The translations under genes and the position numbers were made by a program. From Collinsella intestinalis DSM 13280 (GTDB lineage: Bacteria > Actinomycetota > Coriobacteriia > Coriobacteriales > Coriobacteriaceae), in contig NZ_GG692710.1 of NCBI RefSeq assembly GCF_000156175.1, positions 3,428 through 67,427 on the forward strand: a stretch of 64,000 nt of DNA. The letters are read 5' to 3'. The notes under the pieces are model-generated. The model searched no databases, was not told the origin of the DNA, and worked only from the letters and a program-made list of their open reading frames with translations. Below are positions 25,140-34,113 of this stretch, one piece after another (positions within the stretch are counted from its first letter, which is position 1; the number at the start of each line of letters is the position of its first letter).

Positions 25140-25664
25140 TTGGTCATATTGGGGATCGACCCGGGTTTGGCTAACACCGGGTGGGGCATCGTCGAGGAAC
25201 GTCGCGGCGAGGTGCGTTGCCGGGCATACGGTTGCATCGAGACCTCGTCCGGCTCTGACTTGGCGGCGCGCTTGCGGCGCATCGCCGACGAGCTCACCGC
25301 CGTGGTCGATCGCTATCGCCCGCAGGAGGCGGCTGTGGAGGGCATCTATTTCGGCGCGAATGTCCGTTCCGCCATACCCACCGCCCATGCCCGCGGCGCT
25401 GCTCTCGTCGCGTGCTCCCTGTGCGGGGTCGAGGTGGGGGAGTACACCCCCATGCAGATCAAGCAGGCCGTTGTTGGCACGGGCGCCGCCGATAAGACGC
25501 AGGTCACCTATATGGTTCGCACGTTGCTCCATCTCGATCACGACCCAAAGCCCGACCATGCCGCGGACGCGCTGGCGTGCGCGGTGTGCCATGCGCACCT
25601 GCATCGGACGCGGGAATTGAGCGGTGGTACTTACACGCAAGAGAAGGGAAACCCCTACGCATGA
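25140..25664 (+). CDS. ruvC: Holliday junction resolvase RuvC
   Basis: A 174-residue endonuclease that cuts four-way junctions made during recombination. LGIDPGLANTGWG carries Asp7, EAAVEGIYFG carries Glu67, and the HAADAL motif near the C-terminus carries His139 and Asp142; these are the metal-binding active-site residues. The start is TTG at 25140, supported by AAGGAGACGGA directly upstream and by the position of the first beta strand. Its stop overlaps the ruvA start by four bases (ATGA). The SOS box upstream means induction by DNA damage. Confidence 0.96.
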   Translation: MVILGIDPGLANTGWGIVEERRGEVRCRAYGCIETSSGSDLAARLRRIADELTAVVDRYRPQEAAVEGIYFGANVRSAIPTAHARGAALVACSLCGVEVGEYTPMQIKQAVVGTGAADKTQVTYMVRTLLHLDHDPKPDHAADALACAVCHAHLHRTRELSGGTYTQEKGNPYA

Positions 25665-26284
25665 TCTCGATATTGAATGGCACGCTCATTGAGGCGACCG
25701 CGGGATCGGCCGTCATCGATGTGAACGGCATAGGCTTCGAACTCGGCATCTCTGCAACCACCGCCTCGAGCCTCGCGCAGGTCGGCTCGCCCACTCGCCT
25801 GTACACACGCATGGTTGTGCGTGAGGATTCGTGCACCCTGTTCGGGTTCGCCACAAAGGACGAGCGCACGATGTTCGACAAGCTGGTCTCGGTAAGTGGC
25901 GTGGGTGCCAAGCTCGCCCTCGCGATTCTGTCCTCATTTACGGTGCCCGAGCTGTATACGCTGGTGATGATGGAGGACGACAAGGGAATGGCGACCGTGC
26001 CGGGCGTGGGCAAAAAGACCGCACAGCGCCTGATCCTCGAACTCAAGGGCGTTTTCGAGAAGGACCGTTCGCTCGCCGGTTCGGCTGCCCCCACCGTGCC
26101 GCTGCCGTTTGCCCCCGCCGCGGCCGCGGCTCCTTCGGCGATTGAGGATGCCACGGCGGCCCTGCTCTCCATGGGCTTCACCGCCGCGGAGGTCACGCTG
26201 GCACTCGATGGGTATGATGGCAAGGATATGCGCGTCGAGGAGCTCTTGGCTCTGGCGCTCAGGCGGCTGGGAATGGAATCGTGA
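25661..26284 (+). CDS. ruvA: Holliday junction branch-migration subunit RuvA
   Basis: A 207-residue tetrameric protein that holds the four-way junction for Ruv[13 protein letters not shown] opens the OB fold. [13 protein letters not shown] and [18 protein letters not shown] are the two helix-hairpin-helix motifs of domain II. The C-terminal domain III ([19 protein letters not shown]) contacts RuvB and follows an Ala/Pro-rich linker. The ATG at 25661 overlaps the ruvC stop; the longer upstream reading would lie inside ruvC. Part of the ruvCAB operon. Confidence 0.97.
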   Translation: MISILNGTLIEATAGSAVIDVNGIGFELGISATTASSLAQVGSPTRLYTRMVVREDSCTLFGFATKDERTMFDKLVSVSGVGAKLALAILSSFTVPELYTLVMMEDDKGMATVPGVGKKTAQRLILELKGVFEKDRSLAGSAAPTVPLPFAPAAAAAPSAIEDATAALLSMGFTAAEVTLALDGYDGKDMRVEELLALALRRLGMES

Positions 26285-27351
26285 TGTGGGAAGTAGACGA
26301 GTCGACTGACCTGTGGGGCGATGCGCCGTCCCGCCATGCGGCGGGAGGCGAGACGGAGCGGTTCGTGACGGGGGAGCTCACCTCCGACGATCTCGACGTC
26401 GAGCGCGGCCTGCGCCCGCAGCGCCTTGAGGACTATTGCGGTCAGGAGCACATCAAGCAAAGCCTGCGCATCCTCATCGAGGCCGCGCAGAGCCGAGGGG
26501 AGAGCCTCGATCATGTGATCTTCTCCGGGCCCCCGGGCTTGGGTAAGACCACGCTGGCCGCGGTCGTTGCAAACGAGATGGGCGCTCAGATCAAGACCAC
26601 CTCGGGCCCCGCCATCGCACGCACGGGCGATCTCGCGGCGATCCTCACCAACCTGCAGCCGGGCGACGTCCTGTTCATCGATGAGATTCATCGCCTCAAC
26701 CGTCAGGTCGAGGAGATCCTGTACCCGGCGATGGAGGACTTCTCTCTCGATATCGTGATCGGCAAGGGGCCCGCTGCCCGATCGATTCGCCTGGATATCC
26801 CTCGTTTCACACTTGTGGGCGCAACCACGCGCTCCGGCATGCTCACGGGTCCGCTGCGCGATCGTTTCGGCATCTCGTATCGCTTGGATTACTACGGCAT
26901 CGAGGACCTGGCCGATATCGTCTGCCGCTCTTCGAGCATCCTCGGTGTGTCGATCGACCGAGAGTCCGCAAAGGAGATCGCCTCGCGTTCCCGCGGTACG
27001 CCTCGCCTTGCGAATCGCCTACTCAAGCGCGTGCGTGATTACGCCCAGGTTCGCGGTGAGGGGTCCATCGAACTCGGTATCGCTCAAGAGGCGATGCGTT
27101 TCTTCGAAATCGATGAGCTCGGCTTGGATTGGATGGACATCCGCATCCTCGAGACGCTGTGTAAGACGTTCCGCGGCCGCGCCGTCGGCCTGTCCACCCT
27201 GGCGAGCGCAACGGGTGAGGACGCCAACACGCTCGAGGACGTCTACGAGCCCTATCTGCTGCAATGCGGCCTCATCGTCCGCACGCCCCAGGGCCGCATG
27301 GCAACGCCCGCGGCCTTTGAGCATCTTGGAATGGAGCCGGCGGCGCGGTAG
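26284..27351 (+). CDS. ruvB: Holliday junction branch-migration ATPase RuvB
   Basis: A 355-residue AAA+ motor that drives branch migration with Ruv[12 protein letters not shown] is Walker [12 protein letters not shown] Walker [19 protein letters not shown] the sensor 1 and arginine-finger region, and [18 protein letters not shown] sensor 2. A C-terminal winged helix completes the protein. The N-terminus is about 20 residues longer than in E. coli. The ATG at 26284 overlaps the ruvA stop in TGATG. It converges on brxL with only 3 bp between the stop codons. Confidence 0.97.
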   Translation: MWEVDESTDLWGDAPSRHAAGGETERFVTGELTSDDLDVERGLRPQRLEDYCGQEHIKQSLRILIEAAQSRGESLDHVIFSGPPGLGKTTLAAVVANEMGAQIKTTSGPAIARTGDLAAILTNLQPGDVLFIDEIHRLNRQVEEILYPAMEDFSLDIVIGKGPAARSIRLDIPRFTLVGATTRSGMLTGPLRDRFGISYRLDYYGIEDLADIVCRSSSILGVSIDRESAKEIASRSRGTPRLANRLLKRVRDYAQVRGEGSIELGIAQEAMRFFEIDELGLDWMDIRILETLCKTFRGRAVGLSTLASATGEDANTLEDVYEPYLLQCGLIVRTPQGRMATPAAFEHLGMEPAAR

Positions 27352-27354
27352 GCC

Positions 27355-29538
27355 CTACAGCCCAAGGGCCCGCCGCGCCGCAGCCACGGCATCGCCGGTC
27401 TCGTAGAACTCAGGACTCACGGCGCCGATCAGCTCGGGTGCCACGTTCTGCAGGTCCGCGATGGAGCTCATCGGAAGCAGGATGCGCTTCGCGCCCGCGT
27501 TCTTCGCAACGCGCAAGACATCCGCTAAGTTGCCCACAGGCTCCAGTGACCCAGAGAGGCGCAGGATGCCGGGAATCACCAGTCCCGCTATCACGGGGCG
27601 CCCCGATGCGGCGGAGCACAGACCGATGAACTCCGCGAGCGAAATCTCCGCAGATGGTCCCTTCGCCTGCAGGTCGTTGCAAAAGAGCAGGTAGTCTTTG
27701 CTTGTTACGTGCATGCCAGCCGCCAGTCGCGGGGCGCAGTTCTTGAATTGCTCGAACGCGGCATTCAATGCGTCGCGTACCTCACGGTTCGATCCAGCGC
27801 CCTCCATCCTAAATGCGGCGTTGCCGTTCACGGCCTTGTTTTCGAGCTTGTATACAGCCATCTCGTCGGCAACCGAGCGGCCCACGCCAAAGACGTGGCC
27901 AGCTTGCGGCGTGGTATCGGGAATGAGCGAGTCGTCGGTTTGTTCCAATACGCTGACCAGGTGCATCTCCACAGGGTTTTCCATATCCGTATATCCCAGC
28001 TTCACATCGATGAATTCGATGCCCGCCATGGTCTTGAGCTGTTCCTTAACGCGTCTGCGCCCCTCGATGGCGTATTCCAGCAGCATGCGCACGTCTTCGC
28101 GACTCATCTTTCCGTCGGGGAAGATGAGCTTGGCGAGTCCACTGAAAGTCTTTCGCACGCCGATTTCATCGCGACGGTTGAAGTCGCTGTTCAGGCGGAA
28201 GTATCGGTCGATGTGGTGCGTGAAGTCGCGCCTGCGCATGGCGTGGAGGAATTCGCCCAGGCAATCGGTGATGAGGCTGTAGCGCTCGCAGATGAGGTCC
28301 GAGCGCATCTTGGGCACCTCCCAGCCGGGTAGGTAGCAGTGGATGCGGTCGAAGAACGCGCTGTCGTTGTTGAACTCGGGCGGGAACGGGTCGAACAGGT
28401 GTGTGGTCTTGAGCATGTTTGACACGGAGTCGTTGATGTTGCCCTCGAACACCATGGACGCCTCGGCGTTAAACGATTCGGTGCCGCGGCCGAAGGTACC
28501 GTTCGCCATGTAGCCCTTCATGATTTGGATGGCGTTTTGATCGCGGAAGTTCATGCCCGCGACTTCGTCGAACGCGATGCAATCCCAATGTCCCACGAGA
28601 CCAATACGCTGCCCCGCCCGCGCCGCGTTGTTGGCGAAGAGCTTGGCTGTGGTGGTCTGCCCGCCCGATAACAGATAGGAATAGGGCGAGACCTCGGTGT
28701 AGATGTGTGACTTGCCCGTCCCGCGGGGCCCTAACTCGCACAGGTTGTAGTTGAGCTCAACGAGCGGCACCATGCGCGTGAGGAAGTGCAGGCGCTCGCG
28801 CGGCGTCAGGGCGGAGGGCTCGTAGCCGGCCGACCGCAGCAGCAGTGCGATCCACTCGTCGGTCGTGAAGTCCTCTCGATGGCTCACAAGCTCGGACAGG
28901 TCGAGGCTGGGCATCTGGATGGGGGTGAGGCTTGCGATTTTGAAAGGGGAGTCCTCGGGCCCGCGCTTGCCCTTGCCCGAGGTTCGCCCTTTGCGCGCCC
29001 GCCCGCGCTGTTCGGCGGGGTCATCGCCGAAGATATCGGCAAGCGGGTCTTCCGCGATGTCCTCGGGCCGCAGGTATTGGATGCGCATGATGCACCATAT
29101 GCCACCCGTGAGGATTTTGGTGTGCTGACGGACGTATTCGTCGGGCATGACGAACGGCTCGATGTTGAGGTTGGTGAATTGCGCGACGTACAGGTCGCGG
29201 TATTCGTCCAGGCGGGCGCCCACCTTATCGATCACGGTGTACTGCCCTAGCTCGCGGATGCGGCTCTTGATCTTCTCGCTCTCCTCGGGGCGCACGTAGT
29301 TCTCGGCGAGGATTTTTCGGATGCGCGCCATGCCGTCGGCGATCGCCGCCTCGTCATCGGTGGCGCAGTACATGCCGAGCAGGTACTCCAGCACGTAGGT
29401 GGGGATGCCCGCCCCGCGCTTCATGAGGGAGGTGAGGTCCTTGCGCACAATCTTGCCGGGGAAGTGCTCGATGATCTTGCGGTCGAGGTCATCCTTTTCA
29501 TACGCGGGCACGCCGCAGGCGTCGAGATTCGAATCCAT
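27355..29538 (-). CDS. brxL: BREX protein BrxL (Lon-like AAA+ protease-type protein)
   Basis: A 727-residue last gene of the BREX operon. The N-terminal domain (KIIEHFPGKIVRKDLT) leads to an AAA+ core with Walker A-like ELGPRGTGKSHIYTE and Walker B-like CIAFDEVAGM, and then to a Lon-protease-like C-terminal domain (SAEISLAEFIGLCSAASGRPV, RLSGSLEPVGNL). A basic linker with RGRARKGRTSGKGKRG lies near residue 185. BrxL is a type 1 BREX component; homologues form DNA-binding AAA+ rings needed for phage exclusion. It starts 3 bp after pglZ stops. The catalytic serine of active Lon is not clear in the C-terminal domain, so proteolysis should not be assumed. Confidence 0.94.
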   Translation of the reverse strand: MDSNLDACGVPAYEKDDLDRKIIEHFPGKIVRKDLTSLMKRGAGIPTYVLEYLLGMYCATDDEAAIADGMARIRKILAENYVRPEESEKIKSRIRELGQYTVIDKVGARLDEYRDLYVAQFTNLNIEPFVMPDEYVRQHTKILTGGIWCIMRIQYLRPEDIAEDPLADIFGDDPAEQRGRARKGRTSGKGKRGPEDSPFKIASLTPIQMPSLDLSELVSHREDFTTDEWIALLLRSAGYEPSALTPRERLHFLTRMVPLVELNYNLCELGPRGTGKSHIYTEVSPYSYLLSGGQTTTAKLFANNAARAGQRIGLVGHWDCIAFDEVAGMNFRDQNAIQIMKGYMANGTFGRGTESFNAEASMVFEGNINDSVSNMLKTTHLFDPFPPEFNNDSAFFDRIHCYLPGWEVPKMRSDLICERYSLITDCLGEFLHAMRRRDFTHHIDRYFRLNSDFNRRDEIGVRKTFSGLAKLIFPDGKMSREDVRMLLEYAIEGRRRVKEQLKTMAGIEFIDVKLGYTDMENPVEMHLVSVLEQTDDSLIPDTTPQAGHVFGVGRSVADEMAVYKLENKAVNGNAAFRMEGAGSNREVRDALNAAFEQFKNCAPRLAAGMHVTSKDYLLFCNDLQAKGPSAEISLAEFIGLCSAASGRPVIAGLVIPGILRLSGSLEPVGNLADVLRVAKNAGAKRILLPMSSIADLQNVAPELIGAVSPEFYETGDAVAAARRALGL

Positions 29539-29541
29539 GGG

Positions 29542-32136
29542 TTACCATCCAAAATCAAACGAAGGGGCAAAGGCGATGCGCATGCGCAGCTCGCGCAAAG
29601 CGTCCACGGCGCGGGTATCGCAGTTGCGCGCGTAGAGGAAATACGGCTCCTGCTCGCTCACGGCGACGCCCGGAGTGATATTGAGCGTGATGGGGATGAT
29701 GCGCTCGTCTGCCGAGTCCTGCGTGCGGTCGGCCGCGACGTGCGCGACGTCCGTCACGGGCTCGTGCGATGCGCTCCCCACGAACACGTCGTACGAGGCG
29801 GGGAGGACCTTCCCGCCCACGGGCTTGTCCTGCAACAGGTCCAGCTTGAAGATGCTGTTCGAGATCGTGTCGACGGTGGTGATGAGCGAGAGCGTTGCTT
29901 GCTCGCTTTCCACATATCCCTTGCTGCCCGCGCGCCTGTTGGTGAACGTGAGCACGGGGATGCAGAGCTCCTGCAGGGAGATGCCCCCGTGCACGTAGTT
30001 CTCACCCGCCCCCGCCCGGGAGATGCGCGTGCAGCGCCGCGGGGCGAAGCCCTTGAGCCCACCTTCCGCGTACGGCAGCGCGATGGGCATGAGCACGTCG
30101 GAGCGCGTGCCGTCGCCGGCGATGGCGTAGCGGCGCCCGATGACGAGCGGGTCTCCGTCGATCTCGGCCGCGACGGTGTGCTCCGAGACGCCGAGCGGCT
30201 CGTCGGTATAGAGAAAGCCGTGGTCGGCGGTGACGACGACTTGGCTTGCGATTCGCTCGCGACAGATGAGCTGCACCAGGCCGAAGATCTCCTCGATTGC
30301 ATCGCCGCAGGCGGAGAACACCTTGCGCTCGGTGGGCGCTTTGTCGCCCATCGCATCGATGGCGTTGTGGTAGATGTAGACGACTTGCGCGTCCTTGACG
30401 AGGTCCTTGCGTTGGCTCGTGCTCAGCTCGTTGACGAGTGAGTCGTAGGTGATGGCGACGGCGTGCGGGTCGCTGCGGCGCAGTTGCTCTTGGCGCGCGG
30501 CGGTCGTAGCCACCTCCGAGCCGTCGAGCAGCACGCGCAGCCGCCCGGGCTCGCCCGCGTCCATGGTGAGGTTCCCGCAGGGCAGCAGGGACGCCATGCC
30601 GCACGAGGTTATGCTGGGGAATATGGCCTGCATGGAGGCGAGCTCGCATGTTCCCTTGGTGTTTTGCTCGAGAGTTTCCGCCAGCTCCGCGGCGACTTCG
30701 TAGCGCAAGGCATCGGAGACGACGACGCAGGCGCGTTTGCCCGTGCGAACGATTGGCTCGACGGAGCTCATAAAGAAGTCGAGCTGTCGGGGGATGCCGT
30801 CAACATATCCGTTGCGAGTTAGCTCGTTCTCGGCGGCATCTTCCCACCGGCGCGAAACGCCGGCGAAAAACCAGTTCTTGTAGAGGTTCTCGATCTGATC
30901 ACTACATGCGCGGAAGTCCTCATCGAGCCCGTATGGCGCACTGATGAGGACACGCCCGAGTGCGAGATGCATCTGGCGGTACCACGTGTCGAGGCGGTAT
31001 AGCTCGTCGGTGTAGAGTCCCCAGACGCTCTCTGCGGAAAGAGCGTCGATGCCGACCGGGTGCTCATTGCGGAATCGCTGCATGCGTGCGGCTGCTTCAA
31101 GCCCGTCATAGCAAAGGGAGAATTCCCGATACCAGGCCGTGCTGTGGCGTGCTTGGGCGAGTGAAAGCGCAGCGGGTGCGCTTTCGGGTGACGCCGCGAC
31201 GTCATGGAACAGGCGGCGCAAAATGAGTGCATCGATGCAGGGGAATACATCGATATCGCCCAGGGTTTCGAGCGGCACCTGGGCAAGCATCTGCTCGACG
31301 GGTGTGACCTCCTCCACGAGCTGCGCGAGTTCGAACAGGGAGTCCCGCTCGGCGCTCTGACACCAGCCACGCACGATATCCTGACAGAGCGCGGTGGTGC
31401 CCGAGGTCACGTCTGCGGGCAGCGCCGAGGCGGCGTCGTTGGGTAAGGCGCCGGCGAGCGCACACAGGAGCACGTGCCGTCCGAGCGCGATGAAGTCGCT
31501 CGCGTCGCCCGTATAGCCAATCCATGCGGAGATTGCCGCCTGGAACTCGTTGGTACAGCCCATGCGCTCAACCCGGGCGAGCGCCTCGGCGCCATCTGCG
31601 GCCAACGCCGCGACGAGGTGCGCGCGCACGATGGCCTGCGCGTCCAGTGATGGCGCGTCCAGGGCGATGGCCATGAGGCCGCAGGCGAGCTGCTGCGGCT
31701 GTTCGTACGAGGGGCTCAACCGCGTGAGTTTGCGTAGCACGGTCTTCTTGGCGAGTTGCGCCTTGTGGGTGGCGAGCATCTCACGCATCTCGCGCGTATC
31801 GGCCGCGTTGAGCTCGCGCAGCTGCATGGAGGTGTAGTCGGCGGCGAAGCTCGCGGACCGGGCCTCGATGTCGGCGAGCCAATCGCCCTCCAGGCGGCGC
31901 GGGCGCGGTCGGTAGAGCAGGATGCGCTGTCCCGCGAGGTCGCCGTTCAGCGTGCGCTTGAGCGAGAACAGCCCGTGCTCCTCCTCGCGCATCACGTCGA
32001 CGCCCGGCAGATCGAGCGCGTCGAGGGATTCGGCGAACGCGCCGTCCGGGTCGTGCCACACCACGACGGCGCCCGCTGCGGCATCTTGCTCGTCGAAGAG
32101 CCTGCGCAGCTCCTGCTGAATATCGGATAGCTTCAT
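29542..32136 (-). CDS. pglZ: BREX phosphatase-like protein PglZ (type A)
   Basis: An 864-residue alkaline-phosphatase-superfamily protein essential in BREX systems. Metal-binding and nucleophile motifs are visible: VVVSDALRYEVAAEL (first aspartate), AIFPSITSCGMASLLP (nucleophile region) and VVVTADHGFLYTDEP (Asp-His pair). The N-terminal 400 residues are the helical region typical of type 1 PglZ. Homologues have nuclease activity in vitro. The start at 32136 follows a weak GAGTGAGAC. The gap to pglX-C is 44 bp, and only 3 bp separate it from brxL, so all three are probably one transcript. Confidence 0.94.
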   Translation of the reverse strand: MKLSDIQQELRRLFDEQDAAAGAVVVWHDPDGAFAESLDALDLPGVDVMREEEHGLFSLKRTLNGDLAGQRILLYRPRPRRLEGDWLADIEARSASFAADYTSMQLRELNAADTREMREMLATHKAQLAKKTVLRKLTRLSPSYEQPQQLACGLMAIALDAPSLDAQAIVRAHLVAALAADGAEALARVERMGCTNEFQAAISAWIGYTGDASDFIALGRHVLLCALAGALPNDAASALPADVTSGTTALCQDIVRGWCQSAERDSLFELAQLVEEVTPVEQMLAQVPLETLGDIDVFPCIDALILRRLFHDVAASPESAPAALSLAQARHSTAWYREFSLCYDGLEAAARMQRFRNEHPVGIDALSAESVWGLYTDELYRLDTWYRQMHLALGRVLISAPYGLDEDFRACSDQIENLYKNWFFAGVSRRWEDAAENELTRNGYVDGIPRQLDFFMSSVEPIVRTGKRACVVVSDALRYEVAAELAETLEQNTKGTCELASMQAIFPSITSCGMASLLPCGNLTMDAGEPGRLRVLLDGSEVATTAARQEQLRRSDPHAVAITYDSLVNELSTSQRKDLVKDAQVVYIYHNAIDAMGDKAPTERKVFSACGDAIEEIFGLVQLICRERIASQVVVTADHGFLYTDEPLGVSEHTVAAEIDGDPLVIGRRYAIAGDGTRSDVLMPIALPYAEGGLKGFAPRRCTRISRAGAGENYVHGGISLQELCIPVLTFTNRRAGSKGYVESEQATLSLITTVDTISNSIFKLDLLQDKPVGGKVLPASYDVFVGSASHEPVTDVAHVAADRTQDSADERIIPITLNITPGVAVSEQEPYFLYARNCDTRAVDALRELRMRIAFAPSFDFGW

Positions 32137-32180
32137 GTCTCACTCATTCATATCGTCGGGGAACCGGCCAAAGAACATGG

Positions 32181-33155
32181 CTACTTGACCTTCGCGAGTA
32201 CGTCTTGGAAGGTGGCGTAGTTGGTCTTCACGCCGTCGTCCAGGTCGATGGCGATCATTTGGTCGGCGAAGCGGTGGATCTTCTCCTCATACGCGATGAG
32301 CTCAGTTTCCTGGTCGCGCAGCTGCTTGAGCTTCTTGTTGAGCGCGGCCTTGCGGCGCGGCTCGCAATGGGCGAGTTCCTCCTCGGCGTCGGCGATGCGC
32401 CCGCGCAGGCGCTCCTGCTGCGGGTGCACATAGTCCGTGCGGATGCAGGCCATGAGGTCGGGTCGGTAGCGGTGCATGTAGAAGAGCGCTTTGAAGCTGT
32501 TCTTCTTGCCGGCATCGAGCAGCCAGTAGATGGGGCGCTTCTTGTAGGTGGAGCAGTGGTCGGCGTAGAACTCCTTGAGGAAGTACGCTCGGATCACCTC
32601 GAGCGGGGCCGCCTTGGCGGCGGGGGAGAGGGCGTCGGCGATGAAGGCGAGGTTATCGTTGAGCGTCTCGGAGCCGTAGACGGTGCGGATGAAGTCCACC
32701 AGGCGCGCCACGATGTCGTCCTTGAAGTACTCGTCGTCGGTGATGGGCAGCACGTTGTCGGCGTCGGGCATGAAAGTCACATGTGCCGGGTCGGGCATCT
32801 TGGCGAGGTAGTCCTCCACCGTGTCGCCCGCGTCGGCCAGCACCAGACCTTCGACATCGAGCGAGTAACGGCCGAACATGCAGCCCGCGGCGTAGGAGAT
32901 GAGCGAGATGATCTCGTCGCGCTTGGTGCGCACGTAGCGGTTGCCCTTAAACGACTCGGGAATCTCCTCGGCGGTGTCGAAGATGCGCGCAACCGAGACG
33001 TACTTGTCCTCGACCTCGATGGGCACCTCGCCCTCCATGTCGTAGATCTCGGCGAAGATGCGGTTGAGCTCCTCCTCGTTTGCCCGGAGTTGGTCGAATC
33101 GCGCGTTGACCTCGGCTTTGTGCGCCTCGTACTTGTCGCTGATGAGGGTTGCCAT
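32181..33155 (-). CDS. pglX: C-terminal part of BREX methyltransferase PglX, encoded as a separate ORF
   Basis: A 324-residue protein equal to the C-terminal third of PglX. HKAEVNARFDQLRANEEELNRIFAEIYDM is the start of the conserved PglX C-terminal domain, and ISYAAGCMFGRYSLDVEGL is its most conserved stretch. Standard PglX is one polypeptide of about 1,200 residues. The 851-residue ORF at 35357-37912 plus this one add up to 1,175, and the first ends (ETSWDFKRNPLI) where this one begins. It has its own ATG with AAAGGCGG upstream and no frameshift, so it may be made as a stable separate subunit. About 2.2 kb with three other genes intervenes. High GC here contrasts with the intervening DNA. 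Confidence 0.9.
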   Translation of the reverse strand: MATLISDKYEAHKAEVNARFDQLRANEEELNRIFAEIYDMEGEVPIEVEDKYVSVARIFDTAEEIPESFKGNRYVRTKRDEIISLISYAAGCMFGRYSLDVEGLVLADAGDTVEDYLAKMPDPAHVTFMPDADNVLPITDDEYFKDDIVARLVDFIRTVYGSETLNDNLAFIADALSPAAKAAPLEVIRAYFLKEFYADHCSTYKKRPIYWLLDAGKKNSFKALFYMHRYRPDLMACIRTDYVHPQQERLRGRIADAEEELAHCEPRRKAALNKKLKQLRDQETELIAYEEKIHRFADQMIAIDLDDGVKTNYATFQDVLAKVK

Positions 33156-33168
33156 GTTAAGCCGCCTT

Positions 33169-33197
33169 TCTATATGAAGAACACATGTTCGTATCAA
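33169..33197 (-). promoter_or_regulatory. Candidate promoter for pglX-C, pglZ and brxL
   Basis: On the minus strand TTGATA (33192-33197) and TATAGA (33169-33174) are spaced by 17 bp. The start point would be within the ribosome binding site region, so a nearly leaderless transcript or a second promoter upstream is possible. One SOS-type box lies in its spacer. Confidence 0.45.
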
Positions 33198-33217
33198 TAG
33201 TGTAGAACATGTGTTCT
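33178..33217. promoter_or_regulatory. Two SOS-type (LexA) boxes as a 13-bp inverted repeat
   Basis: AGAACACATGTTC (33178-33190) and its exact complement GAACATGTGTTCT (33205-33217) are 14 bp apart. Each half contains GAAC-N4-GTTC and fits the same GAACRNRYGTTY pattern found before ruvC. They lie between the divergent pglX-C and the small RNA/DUF3800 promoter, so either or both could be DNA-damage controlled. Confidence 0.65.
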
Positions 33218-33230
33218 ACTTTGGGTAGAA

Positions 33231-33260
33231 TTGAATAGACGTTCCGGTTCGTGGTATAAA
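33231..33260 (+). promoter_or_regulatory. Promoter of the first small structured RNA
   Basis: TTGAAT (33231-33236) and TATAAA (33255-33260) with an 18-bp spacer. Transcription would begin about at the first base of the GGATCCTCC hairpin. Confidence 0.6.
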
Positions 33261-33266
33261 GTAAAT

Positions 33267-33322
33267 GGATCCTCCGAATAGGAGGTCCTCCAAGAGCCGG
33301 GGGGTTTCCCCCGGCATTTTTT
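33267..33322 (+). ncRNA. Small structured RNA, copy A, upstream of the DUF3800 gene
   Basis: The RNA has two hairpins. The first pairs CCTCC (33271-33275) with GGAGG (33281-33285), extended by GGA (33267-33269) with TCC (33286-33288). The conserved linker CTCCAAGA leads to a terminator: GCCGGGGG (33296-33303) with CCCCCGGC (33308-33315), then six T. The whole unit, from TATA box to terminator, aligns without gaps to a second copy at 34047-34113, with compensating changes in the first stem. DUF3800 genes are known to be preceded by conserved RNA motifs (the DUF3800 RNA motif series); membership in a specific motif needs a covariance search. It is either a free-standing RNA of about 56 nt or a leader/attenuator for the gene 33 bp downstream. 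Confidence 0.7.
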
Positions 33323-33354
33323 ATATCTCGACAAGCTACGGCGGGGAGGGGTAT

Positions 33355-34029
33355 ATGAAAGAGCTGTCTATTTTCATAGACGAGTCGGGAGACGTTGGAA
33401 TTGTCTCCGATTTCTATCTCGTGGGGCTTGTGTTTCATGAGCAGAAATTCGATATTGGGCACGATATAGGGCTGCATGAAGCTTCGGTTAAGAATAGTAA
33501 TCTTGACCGAACGCCGTTCCATTTCAATCCGCTGATTAACGGAAATGATGAATACCGATGGAAGCACGTCGAGGTGCGCAAAAAGCACCTGCATACTTTT
33601 AGGATTTTTGTCGAGCACCTTCCGGTGAAGTACAGGGTCTTCATTTATGACAAGAAGGAGGCTTTCGGATCTGAGTCCCTCGCGGATGTCATAGAGAAAG
33701 ACCTCAAGGTTTTCTTGTTCGATCATCTCTCCTATTTGCAGCAGTTTGATTCCGTCAAGATTTACTACGACGGCGGGCAAAGCGTTGTGACCAAAGCGGT
33801 TCATCGGGCGATTACATCGTGCATCTCCCGCGAGGCGATTGTCTATAAGGATGCCGCTGCAAGCCGTTATCGTCTTTCCCAGGTTGCAGACTACGTTTGC
33901 GGAATCGAGCTGACCAACTTGAAGTTCGAGCGGCATTTGGAGACTAAGACTGATGTGGCGTTCTTTGGCGCTTTCGGCAACTTTAAGAAGAACTTCCTCA
34001 AGAAGCTCCGGAAGAAGCGCCTCCAGTAG
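33355..34029 (+). CDS. DUF3800 family protein
   Basis: A 224-residue protein starting MKELSIFIDESGDVG, the N-terminal hallmark of DUF3800. Further acidic positions (YYDGGQS, and YKDAAASRYRLSQVADYVCG near residue 180) fit the family's proposed RNase H-like arrangement, with the last motif D-x-x-SxxRLSQVADYVCG highly typical. DUF3800 proteins occur in mobile and defence contexts, but no biochemical role is settled. GCGGGGAGGGG precedes the ATG. It is inserted, in opposite orientation, between the two pglX parts, with a copy of the same structured RNA on each side. Its GC content is low compared with the BREX genes. Nuclease or toxin activity is an inference from fold only. Confidence 0.9.
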   Translation: MKELSIFIDESGDVGIVSDFYLVGLVFHEQKFDIGHDIGLHEASVKNSNLDRTPFHFNPLINGNDEYRWKHVEVRKKHLHTFRIFVEHLPVKYRVFIYDKKEAFGSESLADVIEKDLKVFLFDHLSYLQQFDSVKIYYDGGQSVVTKAVHRAITSCISREAIVYKDAAASRYRLSQVADYVCGIELTNLKFERHLETKTDVAFFGAFGNFKKNFLKKLRKKRLQ

Positions 34030-34058
34030 CCTGCAGGAGGCTGCGGTATAATCCACTT

Positions 34059-34113
34059 GAGTATCCCAATTGGGAGATTCGCCAAGGGCCGGGGGATGCC
34101 CCCCGGCATTTTT
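34059..34113 (+). ncRNA. Small structured RNA, copy B, downstream of the DUF3800 gene
   Basis: A second copy of the RNA element. TATAAT at 34047-34052 is its -10; no good -35 is visible. The first hairpin is TCCC-AATT-GGGA (34064-34075), different in sequence but equivalent in position to copy A. The shared linker CGCCAAGG follows, then the terminator GCCGGGGG (34088-34095) with CCCCCGGC (34100-34107) and TTTTT (34109-34113). No gene lies behind it on this strand, so copy B is most easily explained as an independent small RNA. Confidence 0.65.

Noticed and set aside
27342-27379. Hairpin between the convergent ruvB and brxL stops as a terminator
   Set aside because: GGCGCGG...CCGCGCC pairs well but has no T-run on either strand and lies mainly inside coding sequence.
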